Source: Terebella lapidaria (Eukaryota; Annelida; Polychaeta; Terebellida; Terebellidae). From it: a DNA stretch of 64,000 bases. Positions 51,961 through 63,693 of this stretch are shown piece by piece. Under the pieces are notes generated by a model. It searched no databases and was not told the DNA's origin. It worked only from the letters and a program-made list of their open reading frames with translations. A program made the translations under genes and the position numbers. The DNA lies in NCBI GenBank assembly GCA_949152475.1, contig OX424570.1:27152694-27216693 (forward strand), written 5' to 3'. Position 1 is the first letter of the stretch. Each line of letters opens with the position of its first letter.

Positions 51961-52828
51961 ATTGCATTTGAAATACACTGCAACAGATGTAGACCAGGGC
52001 CTTATAGATCCGGAATTACACCAGATCCATTTGTACGATTCCCTGTATTCCACATTCTGGCAGTGTGATCCACCATTACACTCTCGCTGGATCTCCCCGA
52101 GATACTCTCCATCCACATGCACATATAACGATCTCTGTCCACACGGTAAACCATAATACACAGCTTCAACTTGTATCTCCTGGTTTGAAGGGCACTGGAG
52201 ACTTATGGCCGAGTGGTGAGTTTGGAACCCTGGAAACAATAGTGGCCATTCCAGATATGTCGTTTATCACGGAGTACATTTAGGAACATGGTACCAATGA
52301 TATAATGTCAAATATGTCATAATGATATTTATTTCACAACAGTTGACGACAAAACATGATGCTTATGTAATTTTTATTTTTGGGATGTTGGTTTAGGATG
52401 CTCATTGATTTCAACTAAAATTTTTCAATAGTAAAATCACGTATTGCATTGAGGACCTTCGTTGAATATAATCATGATACCATGTAAGAGCATAGATATC
52501 TCACCTCCAATCAATATGTCGGTACATCTGTATTGCATCACGACGTAATTGCTGGTGTGTTCATTGGTAAGTTTAACTTTTAGGACATAAAAATCCAAAC
52601 ACTCCCTCCTCCCGTCACAAGCAGACACAATCCTGCCGAAGTCGTTACGGCTAACATCCAACAGACGCTCTCCTGTGTCACGGGAGTCATAGCGACAGGA
52701 GCTACGCCGGTCATTCTCCTCGTGATAGTCATAGACAAACACGTCCTCCACCTGAATCACCTCGCCGGCTGTACAGAGTGGTTGATTATTCGTGAACCAT
52801 ATTCCAGTGCAATAAGTCTCATTCAGAA
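49199..52828 (-). CDS. Gene 5: lectin-like membrane receptor, signal exon not found, 3' frameshift
   Basis: Four exons recognised: 52828-52505, 52229-51735, 50122-50047, 49832-49199 (509 codons after the missing signal exon). Domain 1 starts VLNETYC (core SACDGRREC, end YRC). Domain 2 has ISLQCPSNQEIQV, ECNGGSHC and VYFKC. A long stalk is very Thr-rich, coded by an ACA/ACC run at about 51920-51960. The membrane helix is GIVVIVVIVMTVVCV. The 211-residue tail has two YSQV repeats, DDYSLA, DEYAIV, VDNVNYEQC and VENTDYVPW. Translation then shifts frame relative to gene 3 in a G-run near 49220 and stops at 49199. The terminal motif lies downstream out of frame. No exon like the signal exons of genes 3 and 4 was seen upstream, so the 5' end is open. 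Confidence 0.78.
49884..49971. mobile_element. Truncated GGCCCAAGTA MITE in gene 5 intron
   Basis: Core TTCCTCTATATTCAGTAAGG and GTTTTCAGTGGACGAGTATT are present; outer ends are partly lost. Confidence 0.7.
50185..50315. mobile_element. Diverged GGCCCAAGTA MITE in gene 5 intron
   Basis: Ends GGGCCAAGTAGCGCACC and GCGCTACATGAGCC; same core, more diverged. Confidence 0.7.
50878..51002. mobile_element. 125-bp hAT-like MITE in gene 5 intron
   Basis: Ends GGCCCAAGTACCGTACACTG and ATGATACTTGGGCC, flanked by exact GAGTTATC duplications (50870-50877 and 51003-51010). Confidence 0.9.
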
Positions 52829-52832
52829 CTGC

Positions 52833-52872
52833 AAGAACAACAACAACAATAAAACAACAACAACAACAACAA
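52833..52872. repeat. (CAA)n tract before gene 5 exon 2
   Basis: On the gene strand a TTG/GTT run leads into the TTCTTGCAG acceptor, at the position of the TTA run in genes 3 and 4. Confidence 0.85.
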
Positions 52873-52899
52873 TGAAAAGAATAATATTAATAGGTATCA

Positions 52900-54318
52900 A
52901 CACGGAGCGAGAGTGAACACCACAGCCACACGGCATGAACATGGTAGGGCTCGATACAGGCGAATCCTCGGCAGACTAGGCTTATAGCCTGCTGTGTTGA
53001 CAATTTGAATTTCAAAAAAATTCTCGTCCTGGCAGGTCCCGGCAGCGCCTGTTAAACCCCGGCACATGCCGGCATCAAAACGATATCCAACCCGGTAGAG
53101 CACAGCAGGCCGAAGTTGCCGTGCTGGCTTCTCAATTTGACCGACACTTGAGCACGACAGCAACACGGTAGGCCTACATCCTGGTAAAATCCCGGCAGAG
53201 ACAAGGTAGAGCCCGGTAACGCCACAATTGACCACGGCAGATCCCGGTGTGAACACGGAATTGTACCTTGATGCTGCCATATTGATGCGGGCTTCCACCG
53301 GCACATACCGGGTTGCAATGTGTTTATGCTGTGTTCACGACTTATTTGTGCCGGGGTTTTTCATGTTGGTGCCGTATTTATGCCGAGACATCTGTAATTT
53401 ACATCGACGCGATTTTCATCCCAGTAGAGCAGTAGAGGCCAAATCGATCACAGGCGTCTATGAGCATAACTACCGTATTCAATGTGACTAATGCTGCGTT
53501 CATTTGAACATATGAATATCGTGATTCCCAGTTCACAAATTGTGATTTGCGTTCATTTCGCCATTTTCAACGTGATCACAACTTGTGAACTTGGGTATGA
53601 ATTTCTGTATCGATCTTCACAAGTCGTGAACAAGATGGCGGGACCCAGGAAAATGTTCGCGATGAATGTGAGAAGAATTTTTTATTTTTTCTCACATTTG
53701 TGAGCTGAAGCGACCAGAATGGCCATGTGCGTGAGAAAAATGAATGTTTGTGTGAAAATTAGTCATAATGTCCAGAATTAAGATTGGCATAAATCGCAAA
53801 AAAATACTTACCGATCAAACCAGGCCTATATACTAGTAGTTAACATATTATAAAATTGTAATAACAAATGCCTTATATTTTGTTGAAATATTTTATGAAA
53901 TTGTTGAATAAATTCAAACCATACTTCAAATGCATGATAATTGTATTTTTTCGCCCAATGGAAGTTTTCAAACAGCTCCTGTTCGGATTTGCGCTGTACC
54001 TGCTAAGCTCCTGTTTGTAATAGCAAATGCTCCTGCGGACGGACAGGGCATCAAGTTTCATATATTGGGGGAAATTCGGAATCTCACATCCTATGACACA
54101 TTATTTCATACTTATGTCATCAATTTTGTTTTTGAAGGCATTTTTTTTTACTATGAAGTTATGGACGATAAAATAGTTTTGTTGGGAGATATGGAGTCAA
54201 TATAATCTGCAGTTCGGTTATATGTCTACACGACATTCACACGTTCTAATTAACGCAGCATAAGGCCCAAGGTTGGAGAGTGTGATTTAAACGTGGTGTT
54301 TTGTCACATACTTCCATC
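52900..54318. other. Upstream of gene 5, no recognised gene
   Basis: 52920-53330 is GC-richer with many CCCGGCA/CCGGCA words, possibly a decayed repeat. Open frames there have no recognisable domain. The expected signal exon of gene 5 was not found. Confidence 0.45.
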
Positions 54319-54320
54319 TA

Positions 54321-57300
54321 GTGCAGGTTCTTAGCTCATAATTTTGGTTGAATTGTTCACATTGTGATAAAAGCATGAAACTTTGCAGAGGGATAGAGTA
54401 TCACTCACTGATATAAGCTAGGAAGCCATTCTCAATATGGTGTGTGGCGGATATGGCAGCCATTTTTCTTTTTGCAGTAAATCGACCTAAAACGGCCGGT
54501 TTGGGGAATTGGTTATTTCAACGTGTGCATGTCATATATTACCCAATATAAACAAAATTGGTATCATACTGACCGGAATAACAAGACCAACCCACTCATA
54601 ACAGGAAAAGTTAATTATATTGAACATTCTACAGCTAAATGTCCAAAAAACAGTTTTTTTGCTTGAATTTTGACAAGTTATCTATGGATCTCGTAGTCGG
54701 ACATGTACAACAGGTGTGCCTGCACCCCTCACCACATGATCATCTGAAATCCATTTTTTCAGTCAGATTTCATCCTATTATTGTTTATTAGGGTGATTCC
54801 AGAGACCAACAACTGGCGAAAATGGTTGTTTTGGGCCTTTCTCAAAATGGCCACACTTGAAAATGCCGAAATCATGTTTTGGGCAATAACTCGGCTTCTA
54901 TTGCAGGTAGAGACATGTTTTTTTTGTCTTTACCCATGTTTATGGTGCTGAAGAATCCAATTCTGTCATTGCTGAGTACCTATGTCTGTTGGTTGCTTCA
55001 GAATTAAAAATGTCTGAAAAGGTGCGAATGATATTGTGTAGAAACCCTGAGAGGGGACCAGATTGATAGTGAAAGCAGTTCCATTCCCACATAACAAGCT
55101 CAGAAGATAAGAATCAATTTACAGATATAGTGCCAAGGTGAATTCTTTTGAATTCCTGGACACATGATTTGATGAGGAATGCCACGCTCGCTTGTAGTCA
55201 TTAAAGAAGAGTGCAGTTTTCTGTCATTTGACCTGGGAAGAAAGTCAAAAATGCACATGAACCAGTATTTGGGGTCTGCAGAAGCCATCTTTATTGGTTG
55301 TGCATGAAATGCAATACCTTTTCACTTCACGGAAAACAAGGGAAATCCAAGATGGCTACCAAAGCCAACAGATAATTTTTTAATATAAGCAATGTCTCTG
55401 CATAAGAATTATCAGTATTATAACTTAACAATCCAATAATAGACTATTACAAATCCTGTAAATTCCCTTCTATTGCATTGTATTCATGGTACAATAAAAT
55501 GCCAGTAAAGTTCCCTATCATACTCTGATCGTTTTATCAGCTGTCATGAACATGGGAAGGGTCCCTGCTTCAACACCCACCAGTTTTGTTCTGCGTGGCA
55601 AATGAAGCATGGTCATTGTTGAAAAGCTTTCCTGTTGACACAGTAGCTTAATCGTGCTGATGTGCATTATAATACAACAAAAATGATTACCCCTTATGTA
55701 TGGCACAGAAATATGTGTACTTTTTTGTGCAGCACGGTATGACAGTGAACTGGAAAAAATGCAGTAGCTCCCGATACATTATCCCAGCTTGACCTCTAGT
55801 CTCAAGAACGATTACACAGCAAAAAAGCTATGGCATATACATTTTCATTCCAATTTGGATCTTCTGGATTCGCAAGGTGAACTATATTTTGTGCAGTGGC
55901 ATTTGACACAAAGGTCAAAGACATCCTTGACAAAAGGCATTATGGTCTAGATGGGAACCATCTTTGTTGTTTGTTTCAGTCCATCCATGGTCTGTGGTGT
56001 TTTGAACAGCCCCTATTGGTTAAGGGGCTCTAGTTCGTGTCCTTAATTGGATATCTTCTGATATGTTGTTCTAGCACATCACTTGTTTCAGGAATTCATT
56101 ACATATGACTGATCTTGTGAAAGAGAACCTTCATCCCGACAAGGTCAATGTTGATGTCATCAGTGATAAATTCATGATCATATTTGATACATTCACTGGA
56201 TCTGACAGCGCGTCCTCCTTCATATGTTAGTATCATCTGAGCTGAGACTATGCAATTGGTCTGTGATGATGCAATTGGTCAGTGAATTGTCCTTCATTGA
56301 ATCTATTATTTATGATATCAATATTGACCTCGTAAGCACAGGGACTAGAGCCCATTAACCACTAGGGGTTGTTCAAAACCCTACCGGGCATGTATGGAAT
56401 GAGAAAGACGGCAAGAAATTTCCCATGTTAACCACAATATCTTGTGTCAGGGATGTCTTTGTTCTTGATGTCAAATGTCATTGCACAAACCCTTGTGAAT
56501 TTTGCGAATGCAAAAAGGTCTAACTTGGAATGTATACATGTAAATGCCATTCCAAATTTGCCGTGTAATCATTCTTGAGACTAGAGGTCAAAGCTATCAT
56601 TGGCATAGAACATTTATCTTTAGCTACTGCATTGTTTTCAGGTAACTGTCATATCGTTCTGGACAAACAAATCACATGTCATTACTGTATCATACATAAG
56701 GGGCAACTGCTTTGTCAACCGGAAACCAATTAACAATGAACATGCTCTGGTGCATGGATGTTGAGGCAGAGATATTTCCCATGTTAATGGCACCTGATAA
56801 GATCAACAAACACGTGGTAGAAGTGAATTTTACTGGCATTCTTGGTGCCTTGATTTCAATGCAATAGAAGGAAAATTACAGGATCCGTACTGGTCTATCA
56901 TTGGATTGTTTAGTTTTATCATTACTGGTAATTTTTATGCAGAGGCCTTGCTTAAATTCAGATATTATCTGTTGGCCGCGAGGGCCATCTTGGATTTGAT
57001 TTCTGTGGAGTAAAAAGTGTTGCATTCCATGCACAACTGATAATGATGGTTTATGTAGACCCTAAATTCTAGTTCACTTGTATTTTCTTACTAGGTAAAT
57101 GCCAGGAAAATGCAATATTTTCCAGAGACCACAAACGAGCATCGCATTCATCATCGAGTCATGTATCCAGGAATTCAAAAGAATCACCTTGGCACTAATT
57201 CTGATTGATTCTGACCTAATTGATTCTTAATTCTTACCTTTGAGCTTGATATGTGGGAATGGAACTGCTTTTACTATCAATCTGGCCTCTTTTAGGATTT

Positions 57301-58047
57301 CTACCCATATCAGTCGCACCATGGTTGGAAATGTGCTTTTCGCCAGTTTCATTGTCAGCCATTTGTAATTCTGAAGTAATCAACAGTCACAGGTACTCAG
57401 CATTGATAAAATTGGATTCCCCAATATCAAAAACATAGGGATAGACACCAAAACCATGTCTCTACCTGCAACAGAAGCTGAGATATAGTCCAAAACTTGA
57501 TTTCAGAATATTCAACGGCGGCCATTTTGAAAACGGCCCAGAAAACCATATTCGCCAGCGATGGGTCTCTAGGAACAGTATTAATAATCAGTAATATGCT
57601 CGAAATTAACTAAAAAAAATAATTTCAGAAAATCATCAGGGGAGGGGGAGGAGAGGATGCAGACACACCTATTATACATGCCCGACTATGAGATCTGTGA
57701 ATAATTCGCAAAATTCAAGCAAAAAAATGGGTTTTTTTTACATATTGCTCCAGAACATTAAATATAATTATCTTTTTTCGTTATAGGTGAGTTGGCCTTG
57801 TTATTCCGGTCAGTTTGATACCAAATATTGGATAATATTTGACAGGCATAGGTAGAAATAACGAATTTCGCGAAGCGGCCTTTTGAAGTCGATTTACTGC
57901 AAAAAGAAAAATGGCTGCCATATCCGCCACAGGCCATACTGAGAATGGCTCCCTAGCTTTCATTGATCAGTGAGTGATACTCTATCCCTCTGCAAAGTTT
58001 CATGCTTTTATCACAATGTGAACAATTTTTTTGCGAAGAACCTGCAC
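54321..58047. mobile_element. 3.7-kb palindromic (foldback) element
   Basis: The ends GTGCAGGTTCTT and AAGAACCTGCAC lie inside TA dinucleotides (54319, 58048). Inverted pairs can be followed nearly to the centre at about 56185. Examples are GGGATAGAGTATCACTCACTGA (54390) with 57963-57990, GACCGGAATAACAAG (54573) with 57800, and CACAAAGGTCAAAGACATCC (55908) with 56455. The arms are about 1.86 kb and visibly diverged. No transposase is seen. Confidence 0.75.
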
Positions 58048-58319
58048 TAATCATCCCGGAGATGGACATCTTTCCCGCAAAATATTCTGCATCAGAATTC
58101 TGGTTCAGTTTCATATAACATTAGTCTGAGGAAAGGATATGAATGTTCGGTTACAATTATTGATATATTTATGTTGATAATTGAGTCAATAAATTACAAC
58201 GTACTTCATACATTGATATATCCTGTTCATTAAGGGGATTGTGAATATGCATGTTTGTGACCATAGTCGCGATGACCAGGGCCACAGAAAATAAATATGT
58301 TCCAGTATATACATGCTAA

Positions 58320-58890
58320 AGTCAAGTTCATCACAAAACCTCATATGATTTTCGGCCATAACTTCGTTTAGGATGGTCGGATCAATTTGAAATTTTGTTT
58401 GTTTCCATTTGGCATAAACCCGTATTTTTTCACCAAAAATCATACTTCTATCTTGAAAATTTAAAACATTGGCAATCTACTCCAAGATAAATTTCACATC
58501 AAACATGAAATTTGCGAGTCTGAACCAAATTCGGCATATTGTTCGATGTTCGCATTGCGCGGTACTTTGCCAACATGGCATTTTATTAGAATACACTTCT
58601 ATGATTCTTCCTGTTTAAAAACTTCCCTCATATTACATTTCTTAGCGGTATGAAGATCATGAAAACCCTGAATTTGCTTGAATTCCTGTGATCTGATTTG
58701 TGCCCAACATTTAATATTGTGGTAGATTGCCAACTTTTTTAGTTTTCAAGATAGAAGTCTGAAATTTGGTGAACAAATATGGTTTTGTCCCAAATGGAAA
58801 CATATAAAATTTCAGATTGATCCGACCATCCTAAATGAAGTTATTTCCAACAATTATATTCGGTTTTGTGTTGAACTAGATGGAGGTATC
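58320..58890. repeat. ~570-bp inverted repeat
   Basis: The arm 58320-58490 (GGTCGGATCAATTTGAAATTT, TTCTATCTTGAAAATT) is inverted at 58722-58890. One arm-like copy occurs at 25890-26060. Followed by TTAGCCCAAGGGCTA near 58960. Confidence 0.7.
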
Positions 58891-58949
58891 ACAAGAATAC
58901 GCCAAATTTATATTCTTATTAGGATAGTGAAGAAATCCCGGAAAAAACA

Positions 58950-60180
58950 GAAAAAAAAAATTAGCCCAAGGGCTAGAAAGGTTACCGGAGAAATGAGCAG
59001 TGTTTAATTGCGCAACTGTTTCTAATATCAGCAAAAGTTGCTGTAATGTAGTGATTGAAGGTCAAATTCAAGGTCCTAATTGTTGGTGGCAATAGGTTGA
59101 TACTCACGTCACAACTAGAATCCCCATATTTCATTTAAATGTGTGAATACTCAACCTCTAGTTTGAAGTATTCTATAAGTTATGGAAGGTGATTACAAAT
59201 ACATGTATCGAAGTGCTACAAGAAGGCAAGGCTGTTTAATAATTTATTTTCATCAAATAATCAATCAACATGGTGATGAATGAGCAAACAAGTAATTTGA
59301 GTGAAATAACTAATCATCAGTACATTGTATATTAGATGACTCAACACCTAAAAGAAAGTGATTCAATTACAAAATAAGTGTGTTAACGTAAAAGTGGATG
59401 TGCACACTTTGACAGGGTATTGTACATAAATGCAGTTATATACCTTTCATGCAGAGAATATTCCACAAGTGCATGAATAAAATATATATGTATGGTACAT
59501 GTACATGTTTGTCATAAACCCATAATCCTGAATGAGCAGATACCTTAATATAGGGCTTTGCCCTGTTGGTCGATGCACACTTCTCATGAATAAATATTCA
59601 TTAAACTAATCCTGAATAATTGCAAAATGCACATATGTAGTTATGCAAGTACATGTAGAGTTTGCATATTGTAACCAAGAAAACCCACAGGTGCAAAAGA
59701 TGATGCAAAACTTCATTTTACAACATGTATCAGGTGTGCTAATACATTCATATAATGCAATATACTGGTGAAAATTTGCATATTTCATGTATGTGTAAAT
59801 TGCCATGCCTGCCGGATAATCAGTTAATGGTAGAACAATGCTAAAATAAGTTAATGATAATTGGTGAAAAAGTCTGCAGCAAGTCTATGTGCACATCACA
59901 GTTGTGTTTGATATTAACTCATTCATCTGGGTGTCAGGTTTCAGCATCATTATCAGTATTTCAGTTCGGTACATGTACAAGAATCGTATTGAGACGCAGG
60001 CATTCATAGCATGGCCATGCACTGTGGAGATGATGATATGAATATTGTGGACGCAAACGTTTATAGCCTGGCCACAGGAGTTATAATGATGTTGTGAACG
60101 CAAGCGTTTATAGCCTGGCCACTGACAACATGAATGATATTGTGCATGAAACCATTCAGCCTGACCATTCAAGAGGTGAA
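58950..60180. other. AT-rich spacer with degenerate tandem words
   Basis: Around 59995-60175, CGCAAACGTTTATAGCCTGGCCAC-like units of about 60 bp occur three to four times. No gene seen. Confidence 0.5.
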
Positions 60181-61690
60181 ATTAACATATAATATTTCAC
60201 AGTGATGAAGTGTAACACCCAGACAAATGAGCTCATATAAATCATACTATATTATTAAACATGTAGACGGCAGTGTTCAATATACTATGGAACATGTTCA
60301 ATATAGCAGTGAACTTTACATTCACATTGCACATATCATTCATGAGAATAAATTGTATTTGAAATATTGTCTGAACTGTAAATATAGTTCATTGGTATAT
60401 ATTTGACCCTGTTCCTTTACCACATTTGTGTAAACCACAGTTTATATACGTGTACTACCATATGTCAATATAACTACAACTGCATTGGCCACCACCAAAT
60501 TTACATGTACATGTACCATGTTATGCAATATTGAAAACACAATTAGTTTCAGTGACATTATCCCAGACATCCATATAATTTATACCAAGCAAGTTATTTG
60601 ATGCTAAAAATAATGAGAAATATACATGTATGTTAAATAGTACATAGTTCAGAAGTATTTACAGCTCCTTACTTAAAAAAATTCGTTCAATCATTGCCGT
60701 TCAATCATTGCTCCAGGGGTCCACTACAGCTTAATTATACCAACTGATAAATCAGAAGATAACAACTTAATCCATTCCTTATTACATGGTTTCAATGATA
60801 TTACATTCCAAGATAATATAAGTGTTTTCCAAGCAGTTCATGACTATATTTATTTAACGAAACGATTTACATAATTCACTTAACTTATCGCTGTATTGTT
60901 GCTCAGCCAAGTATGTTTAGAGCTTCAGAATATGTATTTGAAAACCCAAGTTATATTTGCTCGTTCCAGTGTTTTGTATGTAATCGTGATTTGTATATAG
61001 TTTCGCACTTGTTGTACATATGCACTGAGGAAACCCCCTAGTGGCATTGGCTGTGGAGAATCCTCACAAAATAAATAAAGTTAACACAAGCTCATAAATG
61101 TGAACAATAGACTTCTACATGTAGCAACAAAACATAAATAAAATCACTAATTTGATATATTTACAATATTAAATGATTGTGATGCTACAAATAAGGAGAC
61201 GCTGAATAGTACACACTCCAGAAGTATTCACAGCTCAGAAATGTGAACAATATACATCTACATGTAGCAACAATACATAAATGAAATCACTGATCTGATA
61301 TATTTACAATTTTGAATTATCGTTCTTCCAACACAAATGATTCAAACAAAATTAATAATTTATCACACACAAGCCAATAAAAATTCAAATAAGTCATAAC
61401 AAGCAGCAATATCCAGTACCAAATTATGAAAAAAAATTTGAAGAAATAGTATACATGTTGAATAGTACATGAATATATACCCCAAAACTATGACCCCTCT
61501 TTCGAATATTAACATCATAGAAGATGCAAACAATATCAAGAATCATAGAAGATGCGAACAATATCAAGAATATGCACCCAGCAACAACACATGCTGGGTT
61601 GATACAATTACAATGATTGTTCTTCAAGAGATATAATTGGAATGAAATCAAGACATGTACTGATGTACCGGTACATATGGCATACAGCAC
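60181..61690. repeat. AT-rich spacer with an ~85-bp direct repeat
   Basis: A segment at 61090-61170 (ACATGTAGCAACAA.ACATAAAT) recurs at 61240-61315. CAGAAGTATT.ACAGCTC at 60650 and 61211 also repeats. A LINE-like end (CACAAAATAAATAAAG) lies near 61065. No gene seen. Confidence 0.5.
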
Positions 61691-61919
61691 CATATGTCAA
61701 AGTATTTTATAGTTATTAAGAACTATTAATCCCACCCACACCAGAGGGGTCATGCTGCTGTATAGCCTACCCACCCCAACGTGTCCACCCATTACGGGTG
61801 CCACCCATTACGGGTGGACATGTTTCCCATCATTTTGGAGGGGCCAGGCTGTACTCTATAAACCCCCATTACCCGTATGTGGCGCCTGAATCATATAAGT
61901 ACATGTACTTTGAAGATTT

Positions 61920-63683
61920 CTATATTTCATTGATGCATGCAACTATTGCTTTGTGATCAGACCAAGGACATTCTAATGTAGTCGTTGATATAGAGTCCAT
62001 GTTTGTGAATATTAAATCTAATGTTGAGCCATGATCTGTTGTTGGTGAATCCATTTTGCTGATACAATTGAAAGTATTGTTCATATATTGTCCTAGACCA
62101 GCATGTGACTTGTCACGATGATCAAAATTAAAATCTCCCATAATAACTAGATTGATTGTGGGGTCAACAATACGCAATAATTCTTTCGTCATTATACCTT
62201 TGAACATCTCAAATGAAAATGCAGGTGATCTGTATAAAAACACTATTTGAACAGGATTGGACAAGTCACCGGTTTTGATAAAAGTGAATTCCAATGACAC
62301 AGAACTGAAGTGGCTGAAGATAAGAAAATGGTCAGAGTGCTTCTTTTGGACAAGAGAAAGCAAACCATGATGAGGTCTACATAGTGATGTGCTGTCTATT
62401 ACTTCGTCATTTCTGAGAGGAATGAAATGATCGAAGTTATAACTAACATCTGGATCATTTTCAGTTAATCTGGATTCTGCAAATGAAACAACATCAGCAT
62501 ATATAAAATTCGCATCTGCCATTATATCTTGAAAATGAGCATGAACTGATCGTGCATTATGAAAGACGATCTTGAAGGTGTTTGTGTTCATCTGATACAG
62601 GGGTGTATAGCAGAGCTTAACAGCAGCATCTTGTCTTAGTCTCTCCAATTCTTTTGTAACAGCATCACACGTTGCTATTTTGTCTTCATTCAGTTCTAAG
62701 ATATGGAGATTTGCAATATTCTGTGCTCTACTTAGTGCCACATAATGAATATGGTCTCTTCGAGTTGACCCCAAGTGAACAACAACCTTTGGCAATGTTT
62801 CTCCTTGAGCTTTGTGAACTGTTTTGGCTGCTGCAGACCTTAGAGGAAACTGTATTCGGACAGCATGTACATTTTTCCGCACAGTAAACTTTCGCTTAAT
62901 GTCGAAAATTGGTGTCCATTCTGGTGAAATTTGGGGAGAATATAATGCTCGATATTTTCGTCTCTGATCTTTGCCAATTTTCTCGTTATCAAAGTGGACC
63001 CACAAAATACTTGGCCTTGTTGTGGTGTTCATCTTATATTTGATATGTTTCAGGACACAACCAGAGCCATTTGTTAGCCCATCATCAACAGATATATTTG
63101 CAACAACCTCATATCGTAATCCGGGTGACACTCTAAGAGGATTGTGTAAGCCTGCTGTCCTAGTTGGATCAGTAGTTACTGTCAGAATTATTTTTTCTTT
63201 GACATCATTTGCAAAATCACCTAAAATAGAATCTAAAGCAGGTATAGTCACTTTTTGGTTCAAACTTTTGTCAAAGAGAGAACTGTTGAATTTGTTCACC
63301 ATTGCATTAGTTGTGAATAAATGAGGTAAGTCAAGTAATTTGGACTCGTCTTCTGGTTCGCATTGTCTTTCTTTTAGTGTGTCAATATCATTCTGAGTAT
63401 GTTTACCTTCTCGCAAGCGATTCAGCAATAACGCAAACTGCTGGTCATCTTTCTGTCTCATGATCTCATCAAGTTCAAAAGCAGAGAAATACTCCTTCCA
63501 CAGATTTGTTGCAAGTGGTCCATATCCAGAAGTCAAGTCTTTGAATATCCAACCATCACCTACAGGCTGTAACTGACACAAGTCACCAATTAGTATCATG
63601 TGGACTCCACCGAAGACCTTGGTATTTCCTTTGATTTGCTGCAATCTTAGGTTTATGAAATTAAGCATGTCATGGCCGACCAT
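61920..63683 (-). CDS. Helentron helicase C-terminal part plus endonuclease domain
   Basis: 587 codons. Residues 1-370 are PIF1/RecD-like superfamily 1 helicase: GDLCQLQPV (motif III), KTVHKAQGETL (motif V) and HYVALSRAQN (motif VI). Residues ~375-587 resemble a DNase I/AP-type endonuclease, with FHNARS, FAESRLT (catalytic Glu region), VIMGDFNFD and WSDHKAIV near the end. Such an endonuclease is known as an accessory domain of Helentrons. The listed start is not the true one: the protein continues upstream in another frame (63694-64000), so a one-base shift separates the two parts. Confidence 0.82.
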   Translation of the reverse strand: MVGHDMLNFINLRLQQIKGNTKVFGGVHMILIGDLCQLQPVGDGWIFKDLTSGYGPLATNLWKEYFSAFELDEIMRQKDDQQFALLLNRLREGKHTQNDIDTLKERQCEPEDESKLLDLPHLFTTNAMVNKFNSSLFDKSLNQKVTIPALDSILGDFANDVKEKIILTVTTDPTRTAGLHNPLRVSPGLRYEVVANISVDDGLTNGSGCVLKHIKYKMNTTTRPSILWVHFDNEKIGKDQRRKYRALYSPQISPEWTPIFDIKRKFTVRKNVHAVRIQFPLRSAAAKTVHKAQGETLPKVVVHLGSTRRDHIHYVALSRAQNIANLHILELNEDKIATCDAVTKELERLRQDAAVKLCYTPLYQMNTNTFKIVFHNARSVHAHFQDIMADANFIYADVVSFAESRLTENDPDVSYNFDHFIPLRNDEVIDSTSLCRPHHGLLSLVQKKHSDHFLIFSHFSSVSLEFTFIKTGDLSNPVQIVFLYRSPAFSFEMFKGIMTKELLRIVDPTINLVIMGDFNFDHRDKSHAGLGQYMNNTFNCISKMDSPTTDHGSTLDLIFTNMDSISTTTLECPWSDHKAIVACINEI

Positions 63684-63693
63684 AGATACTTCA

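Noticed and set aside
51742-52156. Plus-strand Val/Cys-rich frames
   Set aside because: Antisense shadow of the Thr-rich stalk and domain 2 of gene 5.
52840-52949. Minus-strand reading with a Val/Leu-rich run as signal exon of gene 5
   Set aside because: The hydrophobic run is the translated GTT/TTG microsatellite. The frame reaches a stop on reading into exon 2 and does not join its phase.
52897-53304. 135-codon minus-strand frame
   Set aside because: Falls in a CCGGCA-word-rich region; no domain, no splice context, overlapping frames equally open.
62672-63324. Plus-strand frames inside the Helentron
   Set aside because: Antisense to the helicase coding region.
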